Positions 1-12,346 of a stretch of 64,000 bases of DNA are shown here, piece by piece. The stretch covers positions 776,501 through 840,500 of the forward strand of contig NC_135555.1 of NCBI RefSeq assembly GCF_964340395.1, written 5' to 3'. Below the pieces are notes generated by a model, which saw only the letters and a program-made list of their open reading frames with translations, made no database searches and had not been told where the DNA came from. Positions within the stretch are counted from its first letter, which is position 1, and every line of letters starts with the position of its first letter. This DNA is from Glandiceps talaboti. Lineage: Eukaryota > Hemichordata > Enteropneusta > Spengelidae. A program made the translations under genes and the position numbers.

Positions 1-59
1 GCATCAAAATATGTATGTGAGTAAATTGCTTGCATAAGATATTGAACATTTAGCATTAC

Positions 60-3000
60 CTTCAGTTAAAGCTACACCATGCATCAAATGAAAGGTAGCC
101 TTTTCTCCAAAATCTCCCTGCATATCAACTGCTATACCGTTGTGACTTTCCTAAAGATGGACAATAATTCATTTAGTAACTATGTGACAAAATGACATGT
201 CACATTCTGACCAATTAGAACTAGAAAAAGTTTGAAATCTTGAGGTAAAATGAGTCACAATCACTTTGACCATTTTGGTATAAATAAGTAATAATAATTC
301 CCAGAGTACATCAATGGCTACAGATTCATAATGTTCCAATGGAGGGAAAGGAAATACTATGATAGAACCCTACAAGTGCCACATGAGTGCCAGTCTGGTG
401 TACTTGGGATATTTGCATGTGTGCTTATTGTGATCTGTGGGTATACACTAGTGAAAGTACAGCTGCTAGCACAAGTGCAAATACCCTTGAGTACCCACAA
501 TAGTACTCAGGTGGCATGGGGTTGTTATTTTTTATCTGAAACAACAATTTCCAAAAATAATCACACAATTTTGTGTGCAATGAATGCCCGGGCACTTATT
601 TGCATGCAGGTATGCAATGTTTTAGGTATTGCACTGTATTGCAAATGCCAGTAGTATGTGTGTGTACTGGGGTAAGTAATCACTTGTACACATGGACATG
701 ATTTCCTAAATGAACACATCATTCTAGTGTTAATACATGTCATCATTTTGTATAGTCCTGAGACAGCAAACAATGACAGCTGAAGATCACATGACCACAC
801 ATACTTCTATTTCAATGACTAACTTTGGAGTTACTTTTCTGAAAACATCAGTTGAAATATTTACCTATACTTTCAAAATAACTTGTTTTATGGTTTGTGC
901 AAGGAAATAGATGGTAAAAATGAATAGTACTTACAGCTTCCAAGTATGCTGATAACTGTCTGGAGTACTTCTTCAGGTAAGATTTATCATAGGAAAAACA
1001 ATGTAATGGGGTCATGCTATATACCCTCCATGTCTTCCCTACAAGTTCTGAACAAAATTGGAAAAGAAAAATTTGTAACATGTATGTGAAAGTGTACAAA
1101 GGTTGCGAAGATATTCACTCTCAGAATAAAACAATGAAAACAATTGATATTATACAAAGAATTACTTACATAATAACACATACCAGTGAGGGTAATATCA
1201 CAATTTAGTGCCTACACAAGGGTTGGCACTCTTTCCAAAAATTCTGATGATGCCCAAACTGAAGGTGAGGGCATCATCAAAATTTGGGTAAAGAGTGCTA
1301 GCCTGAGGGCAGGCATGAAACTGTGATATTGCCTGAGCACATGTGTTATTAATTTTATTACACCATCCACTCATTCACATGTCTACTTATCATTCATCAT
1401 CATTCGTAATCGATAGAAATGTTTCCCTTTCATGGTGTATTTTCAAATTGACTTGTAGATAACTATTGAATGTGGACATTACATTATTTATAGGAGCTGG
1501 AGTGACTCTGCAACTTATTTGCAATTGTATTTATTTGACTTCTGCAAAAAATAATCTTGTGTGTCTCACTGTAATGGTTTTGTCATCTCAAGTGTGCAAC
1601 ACTAGAAAACATCATTGTTTTGATGTGCAGAATAGATACACACTGGTCAAAAGTCTGCATGCATGGACAATAGTCTATTCAAAGAAGGTCACATGATCAG
1701 ATTCTGAGCAATGTCAGCTTGTGTAAGAATATTGAGGTGCAATAAAGGTAAATAAAGCAACCAGGCCATATTCCTACATCAGATTGACATGCACTGATCA
1801 ATCACTTGAAGTAAATTATTAGCTAACCCTGGAATTAACTATTCTTGTTCATTCAATATCAGAGATGTAATTCTCATTACTCAATTCAGCAATAAACTGA
1901 GCAACCATAAATATGCAACATGGAATACTTCAATGTGAACTAAATGAACAACAGACAAACAAATTTAAGTTATTCAATACTGCATTGTAATAAAATGCAC
2001 TCTATAAAAAATGGGAGTATATAATGTAACAAAAAGGAATATTTAATATTTGTACGAAGATAACTTGTGTGTAGGACATTTCAATCTTTCATTAGATAAC
2101 CACTATACATATACTTACCCTTTATTCTAGATGGAGCAGTTTCTGACTTTGCAGCTGTCCTAGGAATTCTCCTTGTTGTTTTACCTGAAAGTCAAATAAT
2201 GAATTAGACAGGTATAATTTACAACCACTATTGGGTAAATAATGTAGATGTCCTTCTTTTTTTTTGCTATCAGAACATATCACATTGCACATGTATATCA
2301 CGTGGGAGATACCAGTTACAAGTCCTGGAATAATATTTTCCTAGGCAGATTATTGCATTTATTTCATTTGCTGATGAATCCAAAATGACTAAAGTGGTGG
2401 TGATATTAATCTGTAAAGCCCAGATATGGGTTTGTGAACCAAGCTTGTACGACAGAAGGGCCCAACTTTAGGAGGGCATGTAAGCCATACTAGTACTACT
2501 GAGGTAGTCAAGGTTATTATATACCCTGTGTAGTGACAAGGAAACATCACCTTATGGACCAAGGTTGTAACTTATGTAAGGTGGAAGGGTCCAACTTTAG
2601 GAGGGCCTGCCTATAAGCCATACTACCGAGGTCCACAAAACCCACATCTGGGTTATAAAGGTTTTATCATATACCCTACGTACGTAGTGGCATGGAAATA
2701 TCACTTGAATCACATAATCACCTAAATTGCCAGTTTAAATATTTAATTTGGAAAAATGGAAAAATAGTAAAGAAATTAACAAAGACAAATCATTGAGCGA
2801 ACAGATATCGATAAGCGTTGCACTTGCCAAATTTGGACAAAGTGTGCCGGGCGTGATACAGGAAATTATTGCCTGGGGGTGTTGTATGCAATCTCCATTG
2901 AATTGCACTGGCATTGTTACAATGTACAGTATATGATAAAAATATACAAGCTATCTTGAAAAACTCTTTTCGTATCTTTACCTTGATGATCACTTGCTAC

Positions 3001-3780
3001 ATGATAAGAGTGTCATGTTTATAAGAATCAGAACATTCAAGATACCATCTCTGTGCTAAGTTTTCATTTATAAACAGAATTATGAATAAAACCCACTTTT
3101 AGGGCCTCCAAATTTTGCACCTAGATGTAACAAGATTGGTACATGTAATGAGAAGACCCTGCAGTACAAGATTGTTTTCACTTGAATGTTTATGGGCCAG
3201 AATAAAAAAGTATTATCTTCCTGTTTATGAACTGAAATTTAGATAGTTATTATGACATCAAAGTACATGTACACAGGAAATACAATAGTAAACAGCTTAC
3301 AATGTAGCACCATTAGACACACACACACGTACATACGTACGTACGTACGTACGTACGTACGTACGTACGACTAAACTCAAATATGGAAAAGTATTCATGA
3401 GTCAGACTATTGTACGTACGTACGTACGTACGTACATACAATAGTCTGATTCATGAATACTTTTCCATATTTGAGTTTAGTAGTGATGTAAGCATTGATA
3501 TCCAAAGACAACTGAATTTCAGTAATAAACATAGAAGAAAATAAGCTTGTAATTTGTATGAATAGTAACAATGAACCACTCTTTAAATTATCAATAACAA
3601 TCTTGGATACTTACATGTTAGTCTTCTTGATCTAGGTGTTTTTGTGTACGGTGTGTGACGTCTTCCAAGCCAAGGTGTTGACCGATTTACTTGCTGTTGG
3701 CCCAGATAATGCACATTTGCTGTTGTTTGAGGAGTGACTTGGGATACAGTGATAGGTGACCTAGCTGAGGCCATATCGGA
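60..3780 (-). CDS. 5' coding exons of an unrecognised gene (partial, runs off the left edge)
   Basis: I do not recognise this protein. The first coding exon is 3615-3774 (ATG at 3774, first part of an exon whose acceptor is at 3781), ending in phase 1 before GTAAGT. It encodes a basic, Ser/Thr/Arg-rich start beginning MASARSPITVSQ with a TPRSRRLT stretch. Exon 2 is 2119-2184 and continues in phase with KTTRRIPRTAAKSETAPSR. Further exons are 935-970 (KYSRQLSAYLEA) and 60-150 (ESHNGIAVDMQGDFGEK...); these two join in phase with each other and each has a GTAAGT/GTAATG donor. Exon 2 does not join in phase to 935-970, so at least one exon between about 970 and 2119 is missing from this model. A non-coding 5' exon probably ends at the donor at 4664. 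The gene is divergent from CTDP1. The exons have good splice signals, but the family is unknown; a basic N terminus rich in TP/SP sites could suit a nuclear or cytoskeletal protein, which is only a guess. Confidence 0.5.
1190..1336. repeat. Fold-back (inverted-repeat) element, MITE-like
   Basis: The left half (GGTAATATCACAATTTAGTG..., then GGTTGGCACTCTTTCC...GATGATGCCC) is an imperfect reverse complement of the right half (GGGCATCATC...AAGAGTGCTAGCC..., then GTGATATTGCC). The arms are roughly 60 bp at about 80% identity by eye, around a spacer of a dozen bases. It lies in an intron of the left-edge gene. The form suggests a non-autonomous DNA transposon; I could not define a target-site duplication. 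Confidence 0.5.
2417..2657. repeat. Short element with ~18-bp terminal inverted repeats and an internal duplication
   Basis: It starts CCCAGATATGGGTTTGTG and ends CACAAAACCCACATCTGGG, which are inverted copies with about two differences. Inside, a segment containing GGGCCCAACTTTAGGAGGGC and TAAGCCATACTA occurs twice in direct orientation (near 2458 and 2588). It lies in an intron of the left-edge gene and is probably a MITE that suffered an internal tandem duplication. Confidence 0.45.
3337..3481. repeat. Long palindrome around (GTAC)n
   Basis: Arms 3370-3414 and 3437-3481 are 45-bp reverse complements with one mismatch. Both the short centre and the left flank are (GTAC)n, which is itself self-complementary. 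The locus could form a long hairpin or cruciform. It sits in the first coding intron of the left-edge gene or beside it. Confidence 0.75.
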
Positions 3781-4664
3781 CTGCTTTAAAAAAAGATTAA
3801 ATAAACATAATCATAGATTTGACTTGTCTTGTTTTCTATTACATGTTACATGTAGAAAACATGTTACATGGCTATTCAAGTAGTCATTACAGTCCATCAT
3901 GCATTACAGCATTCGAATTTGGCTATTTGACATTAAATAATGACTAAAAAGCACCCATGTCTGGTACTAATTTCAATATTTGTATACTCACTGCATGGCA
4001 ATGAGTTCCATGTTGGGATACTCTGTGGGTCCAATGAATTAGTAACAGTCCTTGCTTGAGTTGATGATGTTGTAATTAAGAATTTGTGGTAAGGTTCACC
4101 GTTGGTATGTTCATCTTGAAGGAGGTGTTAAATTTTCGATGGGGTATTTCATGTGGTGAGTCAAATTTTTTGTTGTACATTTATATCCTGAAGACTTATG
4201 GCAATGTATATATGGTTTTCAAGTGATATTTTCGACCGTACATATATAATAACGTCAAGAATGGCTACTGTAGACAAGACATCTTCAAAGCAGAGCCTCA
4301 TAACAATTTTGTAAATGGACGGGTGTTAGTCTGTTACTGTCACTGTTACAAACTGTACATACAGTTTGTAACTCCAGGTGACTCACTCAAAATTGATTTT
4401 ACTATTTAGAAATTTTAAGGAGAATGCTGAATAGATTGTGATAACATCGCATGCATACTGACATTACTGTTACTGAGTTGTTTTTATGACTTACTCAGGA
4501 CATGGACTAGTAAGTAGTAACACTCACACTGTGTACAGTGTACTGTGTAGCACTCGGAGTGAGTCAAAATTCGTAAAATCATAGGCAGGCATGTCAAAAC
4601 TGTTACACTGAGCAAAATCGTATTTATCGAGGTTGAATATTTGGTAATAACAACGAAACTTACC

Positions 4665-5005
4665 TTCCACTAAAAAGCCGCAGATAAGTGGATGTCACGA
4701 CATATTTTTCTTCCGATAACAACAAATCCCGTAAACGATTTAAAACATTTTCGTTTTTGAAAAGAGCGCCCTCCAATCCCAGTGTGCAGTTCGACTGTCA
4801 TCCTCGTACGCGCCGATAATTTACAACACACTTACTTTTGTGACACATAACTTATTTATACTAACTTTGCATATTTTGTTATAGGTAAAATTATAATATA
4901 ATAAGATTTCGTATTTTATTTTGATACATAAGATATTTACTTTTGATATTTGTGATAATGCTACTATTTTTTTCGGACGTATGAAAGAGCAGCGAGATTT
5001 TCAAG
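4665..5005. promoter_or_regulatory. Divergent promoter region, left-edge gene / CTDP1
   Basis: The interval separates a probable minus-strand 5' UTR exon (donor at 4664) from the CTDP1 start codon at 5006. There is no obvious TATA box in a conserved position. The arrangement suggests a shared promoter; transcription start sites are not visible. Confidence 0.35.
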
Positions 5006-8000
5006 ATGGCGACGCCCTTGAAAACCGTATCTTTACCAGGAACAAATTCCTGTCGTATCACGAAATGGAAGGTCAAACCTGGATCACCTATCAACCAAGG
5101 GACTATTCTTGCCCTTTACAAACCCATGAATCCCGAAAATGGTGACAACAAGCCCGAGGAGAAGTTGAAATTGAAGTCAAATGAGGCGGGAACAGTCAGT
5201 GAGCTTGTCGTCAGAGAAGGTCAAGTGGCAACCCCTGGGTAGGTTTTCAAACAAATAACCCAATTTTACTCGTAAAAGCTTCCATTTGGGCGATGTAAAC
5301 GTGTATCTTGCATTCCGAAGGATGCAATACTTGGCAAATCTTTTGTAAATCTCATCGAAAAGTGTGTCAATATGTAGGTCGTGACCCCTGACCTTTGTGC
5401 GATATAATGACTGTTTACAAACAATTTTTCCAGGTCCTGTTTATTGCGATTTGAAGGTTGTACACATCCAACTGTTATGAAAGACATGTGCGCCGAGTGT
5501 GGAGCAGATCTTAGAGCGTAAGTGACATTTATATGCCTTGTTTTCATTGGTTACAAGTTCATCTGATTAGCATGTGTAACATTACATAATGTTATTGATA
5601 ATATGCCAACAGAATCATGTCTAGATATGTATGTATGTAGGTCATAAAAGTTGACTGGTTTCTTTATAAATCTGTTCGAAAACAGTCATCGATTCTAACA
5701 CATCAAAGTCAGAAGAAAAAACATGAGTGCGTTTTTGTGGATTCTTTATGAGATGAATATGAAAAACACATATTACCATACTATACAGGATCTTCAACTG
5801 TATGGGATCTTCATTTTCTTTGCCTGATGACTTCTTGCACTTGCTGGATGTGATACCTGTAAGGTGACATGTTCATTCTCTTTATCCCAGCTTGTTGTAA
5901 TACTGCTTGTCTCAATCATGAGAATGGTGAAGTACACTTTGTCTCAGTGCATTTTATACATTCAGGATTTATTCAGATAGATTTGATTCTGTGACACCGT
6001 TTACAGTGAATTGATGTAAACATCTAGGCAGCAATACTTGTAACTTTATTTCTCTGATAAGTACATTGTATGCCATATGCTAGTATGCATTTAATAAAGC
6101 CAACCAGATTTGATTGTGAGCGCACTTACATTGTTGCTGTTCAGTGTTTGTCATGCCTTCATCATACCCTAGAAACTCATTTATCTATTGTCAATGTTGA
6201 AATGCGATCACTCGACCATTATCTGGAGTGTCAATTCATTCCCATCCTTCACTTCATATTGTGTTTGTGTTCATTATAGCAGTAAATAACATTTGCATAA
6301 GTTTTGACTTGTCACCCCACCCCCACTTTTCATGTGTGTGTTCAGTATACAATCACCATTGCCTTCTTTGTTTGATTGATTTCAGAATTGAAGGACAACC
6401 TGGTGAACGAATTGAAGCCACATCTGCATCAGTTTCTATGATTCACAATATACCTGAATTACAAGTCAGTCATGAGGTATGTTACAACAGCTGTCATGTA
6501 ACCATACAGTGTTGATATGTTGTCATGTACATGTAACCATACTGACAATGTTGATATGCTGTCATGTAACCATACCGACAATGTTGATATGTTGTCATGT
6601 AACCATACCAATAATGTTGATATGTTGCCATGTAACCATACCAACAATGTTGATATGCTGTCATGTAACTGTAACAACAATGTTGATATGTACATGTAAC
6701 CATACCAACAATGTTGATATGCTGTCATGTAACCATACCAATAATGTTGATATGCTGTCATGTAACTGTAACAACAATGTTGATATGTTACCATGTAAGA
6801 ATAACATTAATGTTGATATCTTGATAACAACAATGACTGTTTTGATCTGCCTTGCATTGGCTCTAAGTCTTTTTTTTTGTCATTACTGATTTCCCCTGTT
6901 TATAAAATGAAATGTTCATTTTAGATCAATTTACTTTTGTTATCTAATGGGCATTGCACTGTATGACGCTACCACATTCTGAATGCCTCCAACTAGCTAC
7001 AGTTGAAGTAGTCATCAAGCCTCAGACATTGAAATCAGTCAGTGAAAGAATACATGTTACAATACAAAGTAATAAACAGAGGATTGTACATGGTAGTTGG
7101 TATCTCAATGTAATACACAACATGGAAGTTGGGGTCTCAATGTAATACACAGAATATGGGAGTTGGGGTCTCGGAAGATTGTACATGGGAGTTGGAGTCT
7201 CAGTGTGATAAACAGAACATGGGTTTGGGGTCTCAATGATTTTAGTTGATTTGATTTCTCTTTTCATTGATTCTTTGCAGGAAGCTGTCAAACTTGCCAA
7301 AGCAGATGAACAGAGATTACTGAAGAATAGGAAATTGGTGTGTATTGTTGACTTGGACCAAACTATCATCCATACCACTATGGATAATGTACCACAAAAT
7401 ATGAAGGTATTGTATACTGGAATTATTTAATCAATATATCCCACATGAAAAGACTGTCAAACCACACAAATATTAGAAACTGTAATAGTCTACACAAGAT
7501 TCAATTCTACAGGTTTCTGAATATGCCAGTGGTGATTGCCCTGTTCAGCATTAGATCAGCAAATTTTTGTCAAATTACTAAAACAGTAGAAAAGAGTTTA
7601 CAAGTGTTTTACGAGTGATTTACAGGGTAACAAATCTATAACTCTGATAGATCACCTTCTTTTAGTTAGCAACAGTTTTGAGACATCAATTGATTGGTTA
7701 TATAATTGAAGCTCACAACTGATTAATGTTTGTACTCTGTCTTTAGGATGTACATCACTTCCAGTTATGGGCAGGTCCACAGTATCCATGGTTTCACACC
7801 AGACTCAGACCCAAATGTAAAGAGTTCCTGGAGAAGATAGCCAAACTTTATGAATTACACATCTTTACATTTGGTGCTCGTTTGTATGCTCATACAATAG
7901 CAGAGTGTATTGACCCAGAAAGAAAGTTGTTCTCATACAGGATAGTCTCCAGAGATGAATGTTTTGATTCAAACTCAAAGACCGCAAATCTTAAGTGAGA

Positions 8001-10162
8001 TGCTTTCTTAAATTATTTTTTAAAAGTTAATTTGAAGTCATAAAATGATATGTTTGGTAGTCTCTGTGCTACCATTGCCTTGGGGTGCTGGCACTACAGA
8101 TTTATCACACTACTTAACATGAACTTGTAAAGCTAAATCTACTTCTCATGTTTACTTGCCAATCTTTCTGTAAAGTTAATTATTTGGTGGTGGTGGTGGT
8201 GGTGGTGGTGATGGGGGGGGGGGGGGTTACATTGCCTAATTGGTCAACCATTTTAACCACACAATTCTTGTAGCATTTAAATCTATGATGGTTATGATAC
8301 AAGTGTTACAGTAATACATTTTCCAATAGCGTTCATTTGAAAGAAAGCATTGTGCACTAAGCTATGACTATGTACACACAAAACAAAATAAGATATAATA
8401 AATAAATTGTATACCAAACTGCTTTATTCACAGATCTATCTTCCCCTGTGGTGACAATATGGTTTGTATCATAGATGACAGAGAAGATGTGTGGAACTAT
8501 GCTCCCAACATGATTCATGTTAAACCATACCATTACTTTGAAGGAACAGGAGATATTAACTCTCCACCAGGTTTGCCTAAAAAATATGGTGAACAAACAG
8601 ACACTGATAATGACATCTCGGACAATAATAATGTGAAGACCTCAGTTACTGCTATGGAGAGTAGTGACCAGTCAACAGATACTAATAATGGCAGTAAAGG
8701 TGGGGACGAGTCAGAAGCCGTCAGTGCTGACAAAACCTCTGTAGAGGATAATAATGAATCAAAGAATACACAATCTCAAGGTAAAGACATGGATTCTAAG
8801 AATGGGGATACAGGAAAGGGAGAAAGAGATCATGATGATGATAGAAAGGGAAAAGATGAAACAGTTACCGATGTTGCAAAGCCAAACAGTGAAACTGTGA
8901 CAGACAATTCAAGTGACCCTAAGAACTCAGCGCAGACACATAAGAATGGTGTTACTGCTAACAAAGATAAAAAAGAGAACTCTGGTAAAGAAACAGAAAA
9001 AGAAGAGGAGAAGTTAATTGAGTACAAAGATGATGATGATTACTTATATTACTTAGAAGACATCTTAGCGCGTATTCACCAGAAGTTCTACAAAATGTAT
9101 GACCACATAAAGGCAAAACAAAAAGACTCAGACCAAGTGGATTTGCCTGATTTGAAGGTCATAGTAGACACTATGAAGAAGAAAGTGTTACGTGGAACAA
9201 ATATCCTCTTCAGCGGGGTTTTCCCAACAAATATGCCACCAGAGAAAAGTAGAGCCTGGAAAGTTGCTCAAGCCCTTGGAGCGAATGTCCAGACCACCTT
9301 TGTTGCCAGATCTAAGGACAAGAAAAACATAGCCAATGCCACAACACATGTCGTAGCTGCCAAAGCAGGAACAGCCAAGGTCACTCAGGCACACTTGTCA
9401 AAGGGAGCACACATCATCACACCAGACTGGCTATGGTGTTGCCATGAAAGATTGGAACGTGTAGATGAGAGACTGTTCAAACTTCACATCTCCAAAAGCA
9501 CTAGCTCATCAAGTAGTCGGAGTGCAAGTCCTGCGATACGAACATCAGATGCCACAACTGAGAAACCTCTGCCTCCAGAGCCTCCATCTCTTCCAGTTTA
9601 TGATCCAGTCACAGGGAAAAGAATCAGGAAAGATGCAAATCTTCCCAGCATTCCAGGTAGCCATACAAAGGGAAAACATCAAGGATCTCAGGCAAAGCGC
9701 ACCCAAGAGGATAATTCTCAAGACAAGGATATGTTTCAGAGGATGTATGCCAGACAACCAAGCATTTCTGAGACAGTGAATCCTCTCTACAGTTTCTCAA
9801 CAGAAGAACTGGAAGACATGGACAAAGAAGTTGAAGATATCTTTGGAGATAGTGACAGTGAAAAAGAACGTGAGTCCGATTCAACACCAAGCAGTAGTTC
9901 CGAGACATTAGGAAGTACAACAAAACTGCCATCTTCATCAAGTGATGATAGTCTAACAGGAGAAAATCCAAGAGGATGGAAGAAGAGGAAACGACGCCCT
10001 ACAGATGATGATGAGGAAGAAGGTCTCAGAGATATGAAAGTGAGGAGAGAACAGAGAGACAGTAGCTCAAGTGCTGGTTTAAGTGAAGAAGACTTAAGTA
10101 GTGATGAGGACAAAATGGCAGCAGCCATCGACGATCTCCTTACTTACAGTAAAAAGTTGTAG
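5006..10162 (+). CDS. CTDP1: RNA polymerase II CTD phosphatase FCP1
   Basis: It dephosphorylates the heptad repeats of the largest RNA polymerase II subunit in the nucleus so the enzyme can be recycled. Six exons: 5006-5238, 5434-5517, 6386-6476, 7281-7406, 7747-7994, 8434-10162; 2511 nt, 836 residues, all GT-AG and phase-compatible. The N-terminal ~100 residues resemble a lipoyl-like fold (EAGTVSELVVREGQV) followed by a Cys-rich CAEC segment. The FCPH/HAD phosphatase domain has the catalytic DLDQT (D160, D162) and, in the last exon, CIIDDREDVW (D275, D276). A long Ser/Asp/Lys-rich linker leads to one BRCT domain (about 516-608, with the conserved W of TPDWLW). The tail is acidic and serine-rich, as in FCP1, where it binds TFIIF. 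The start is the ATG in AAGATGG at 5006; an overlapping ATG at 4981 in another frame is ignored. The last exon, carrying everything after the catalytic core, is unusually long. Confidence 0.96.
6490..6805. repeat. 33-bp minisatellite in CTDP1 intron 3
   Basis: About nine to ten copies of a unit containing AATGTTGATATGCTGTCATG and AACCATACC start almost immediately after the exon 3 donor at 6477. Because 33 is a multiple of three, open frames run through it on both strands; these are repeat artefacts. Confidence 0.9.
7085..7235. repeat. Short degenerate tandem repeat in CTDP1 intron 3
   Basis: About four imperfect copies of a ~37-bp unit containing GGGAGTTGGGGTCTCAATG and AATACACAGAA occupy the stretch before the exon 4 acceptor at 7280. 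Confidence 0.7.
8187..8227. repeat. (TGG)n followed by a G run
   Basis: A (TGG)n tract runs into about a dozen G residues inside CTDP1 intron 5, on the sense strand. It is a simple repeat with G-quadruplex potential. Confidence 0.8.
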
Positions 10163-11927
10163 AATACAAACTTTGGCCATTCCTCCCTACAAGTTTATTT
10201 TGTGATAAAATAGATAAAATAATGAAGAATAGTGTATACATATATCTTTAGTTTTCATGGATTAGTACTGCCTTGTGTCAGGAGTACATACATGTATTTA
10301 TTTGAGACTTAACATGTTTTGTTATTTTCAGTTGCATGTAATGTTGCATATGTTCTAGTTTAGCTAGTATGAGTGCATATAAGATGCAGTTTTATTCAAG
10401 ACACTGGTGGACTAGACAGACCGATATAAGAATACCATCCCACACTGTTATGTTGTCAATCTATGTATTATGCATGTAGTGAGTCACTCTGTACTTTCAC
10501 ACTGCACCGACTTTTAACTGTCTTGCCAGTTCTCCATCTTAAACTGTCCTACCAGTTCTCCATCTTAAACTGTCCTACCAATTCTCCATCTGAAACTGTC
10601 CTACCAATTCTCCATCTTAAACTGTCCTACCAATTCTCCATCTTAAACTGTCCTACCAGTTCTCCATCTTAAACTGTCCTACCAATTCTCCATCTTAAAC
10701 TGTCCTACCAGTTCTCCATCTTAAACTGTCCTACCAGTTCTCCATCTTAAACTGTCCTACCAATTCTCCATCTTAAACTGTCCTACCAGTTCTCCATCTT
10801 AAACTGTCCTACCAATTCTCCATCTTAAACTGTCCTACCAATTCTCCATCTTAAACTGTCCTACCAGTTCTCCATCTTAAACTTTCCTACCAGTTCTCCA
10901 TCTTAAACTGTCCTACCAATTCTCCATCTGAAACTGTCCTACCAGTTCTCCATCTTAAACTGTCCTACCAATTATCCATCTTAAACTGTCCTACCAGTTC
11001 TCCATCTGAAACTGTCCTACCAATTCTCCATCTTAAACTGTCCTAGCAATTCTCCATCTTAAACTGTCCTACCAGTTCTCCATCTTAAACTGTCCTACCA
11101 ATTCTCCATCTTAAACTGTCCTACCAGTTCTCCATCTTAAACTGTCCTACCAGTTCTCCATCTTAAACTGTCCTACCAATTCTCCATCTTAAACTGTCCT
11201 ACCAGTTCTCCATCTTAAACTGTCCTACCAATTCTCCATCTTAAACTGTCCTACCAATTCTCCATCTTAAACTGTCCTACCAGTTCTCCATCTTAAACTT
11301 TCCTACCAGTTCTCCATCTTAAACTGTCCTACCAATTCTCCATCTGAAACTGTCCTACCAGTTCTCCATCTTAAACTGTCCTACCAATTCTCCATCTTAA
11401 ACTGTCCTACCAGTTCTCCATCTTAAACTGTCCTACCAATTCTCCATCTTAAACTGTCCTACCAGTTCTCCATCTTAAACTGTCCTACCAGTTCTCCATC
11501 TTAAACTGTCCTACCAATTCTCCATCTTAAACTGTCCTACCAGTTCTCCATCTTAAACTGTCCTACCAGTTCTCCATCTTAAACTGCCCTACCAATTCTC
11601 CATCTTGCATGTAAACTGTCCTGCCAGTTCTCCTTCAAGATAACTGTTCCTTTCTTGAGGATCACCCAAGTACTGGATGAAAATTTATGTATTACATTTA
11701 TTATTTTTGTTCATTTTCTGTAGCCTGTATGATAAAGTTGTTTTTGTTTTAACATTTTGATATTCAGGATATTGCTCCAGAACAAATTTTATAACCCAGT
11801 AAATCGTCACAGAATTTATAAATTCATTATGTGACAATTGAAATGGTATCACAAATGTGTACAGTATTAATTTGTGTAATTTTGTGCAATTGCACTGAAG
11901 AAATCATGACATGTACATTCCAATAAA
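10163..11927 (+). other. Probable CTDP1 3' UTR ending at AATAAA 11922
   Basis: After the stop codon I find no AATAAA until 11922-11927. If that signal is used, the 3' UTR is about 1.8 kb and contains the whole 26-bp minisatellite. No open frame of interest is present apart from repeat artefacts. Confidence 0.45.
10516..11640. repeat. 26-bp minisatellite, about 43 copies
   Basis: The unit reads AACTGTCCTACCARTTCTCC followed by ATCTTA, with the main variants A/G in CCARTT and T/G in ATCTKA. A diagnostic pair (AACTTTCC followed by a CTGAAAC unit) occurs at 10881 and again at 11297, 416 bp or exactly 16 units apart, so part of the array was copied as a block. It lies directly downstream of the CTDP1 stop. 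Confidence 0.95.
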
Positions 11928-12156
11928 GTTGTAATTGTAGAGTTATTATCTCGCCCCTTTCACAGTTCACCCTGTCTGTATATTTGTTTTTTTTGATAAA
12001 TTTAGAAGTAAGGTATACAGTATTTCTATGGTATTTCAGTAGCATGTTATTAAATACATGTAGCTTGTATAAATCATCATCTGTGTGCAATTGTTTATTC
12101 TTGTTTACAAATACAGCTGTTGTAGAATTTTGCATTTGCTTCTATCTTGACAATAG

Positions 12157-12322
12157 TTTGTCAGTGGAAGGAATGTGTACATTTCTATGATGGGCTAATG
12201 ATGGTTTGTCAGTGGAAGGCATGTGTACATTTGTATGCTGAATGGTTTGTCAGTGGAAGGCATGTGTACATTTGTATGCTGAATGGTTTGTCAGTGGAAG
12301 GCATGTGTACATTTCTATGATA
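12157..12322. repeat. ~41-bp tandem repeat, four copies
   Basis: Copies of GTTTGTCAGTGGAAGGCATG plus TGTACATTT occur four times in a row, the first two slightly diverged. It lies between CTDP1 and MRPS17 and has no evident function. Confidence 0.85.
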
Positions 12323-12346
12323 GAGGTTAATGCAACAAATCTGTTG

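Noticed and set aside
4310-4600. Cluster of small palindromes (TTACAAACTGTA / CACTGTGTACAGTG) as a transposon
   Set aside because: I could not define consistent ends or arms longer than about 13 bp.
6459-6889. 111-136-codon frames in CTDP1 intron 3
   Set aside because: The 33-bp minisatellite leaves frames open; CTDP1 splices across it in phase.
9465-10128. Frames of 104-115 codons overlapping the last CTDP1 exon
   Set aside because: Shadow frames of a confidently assigned coding exon.
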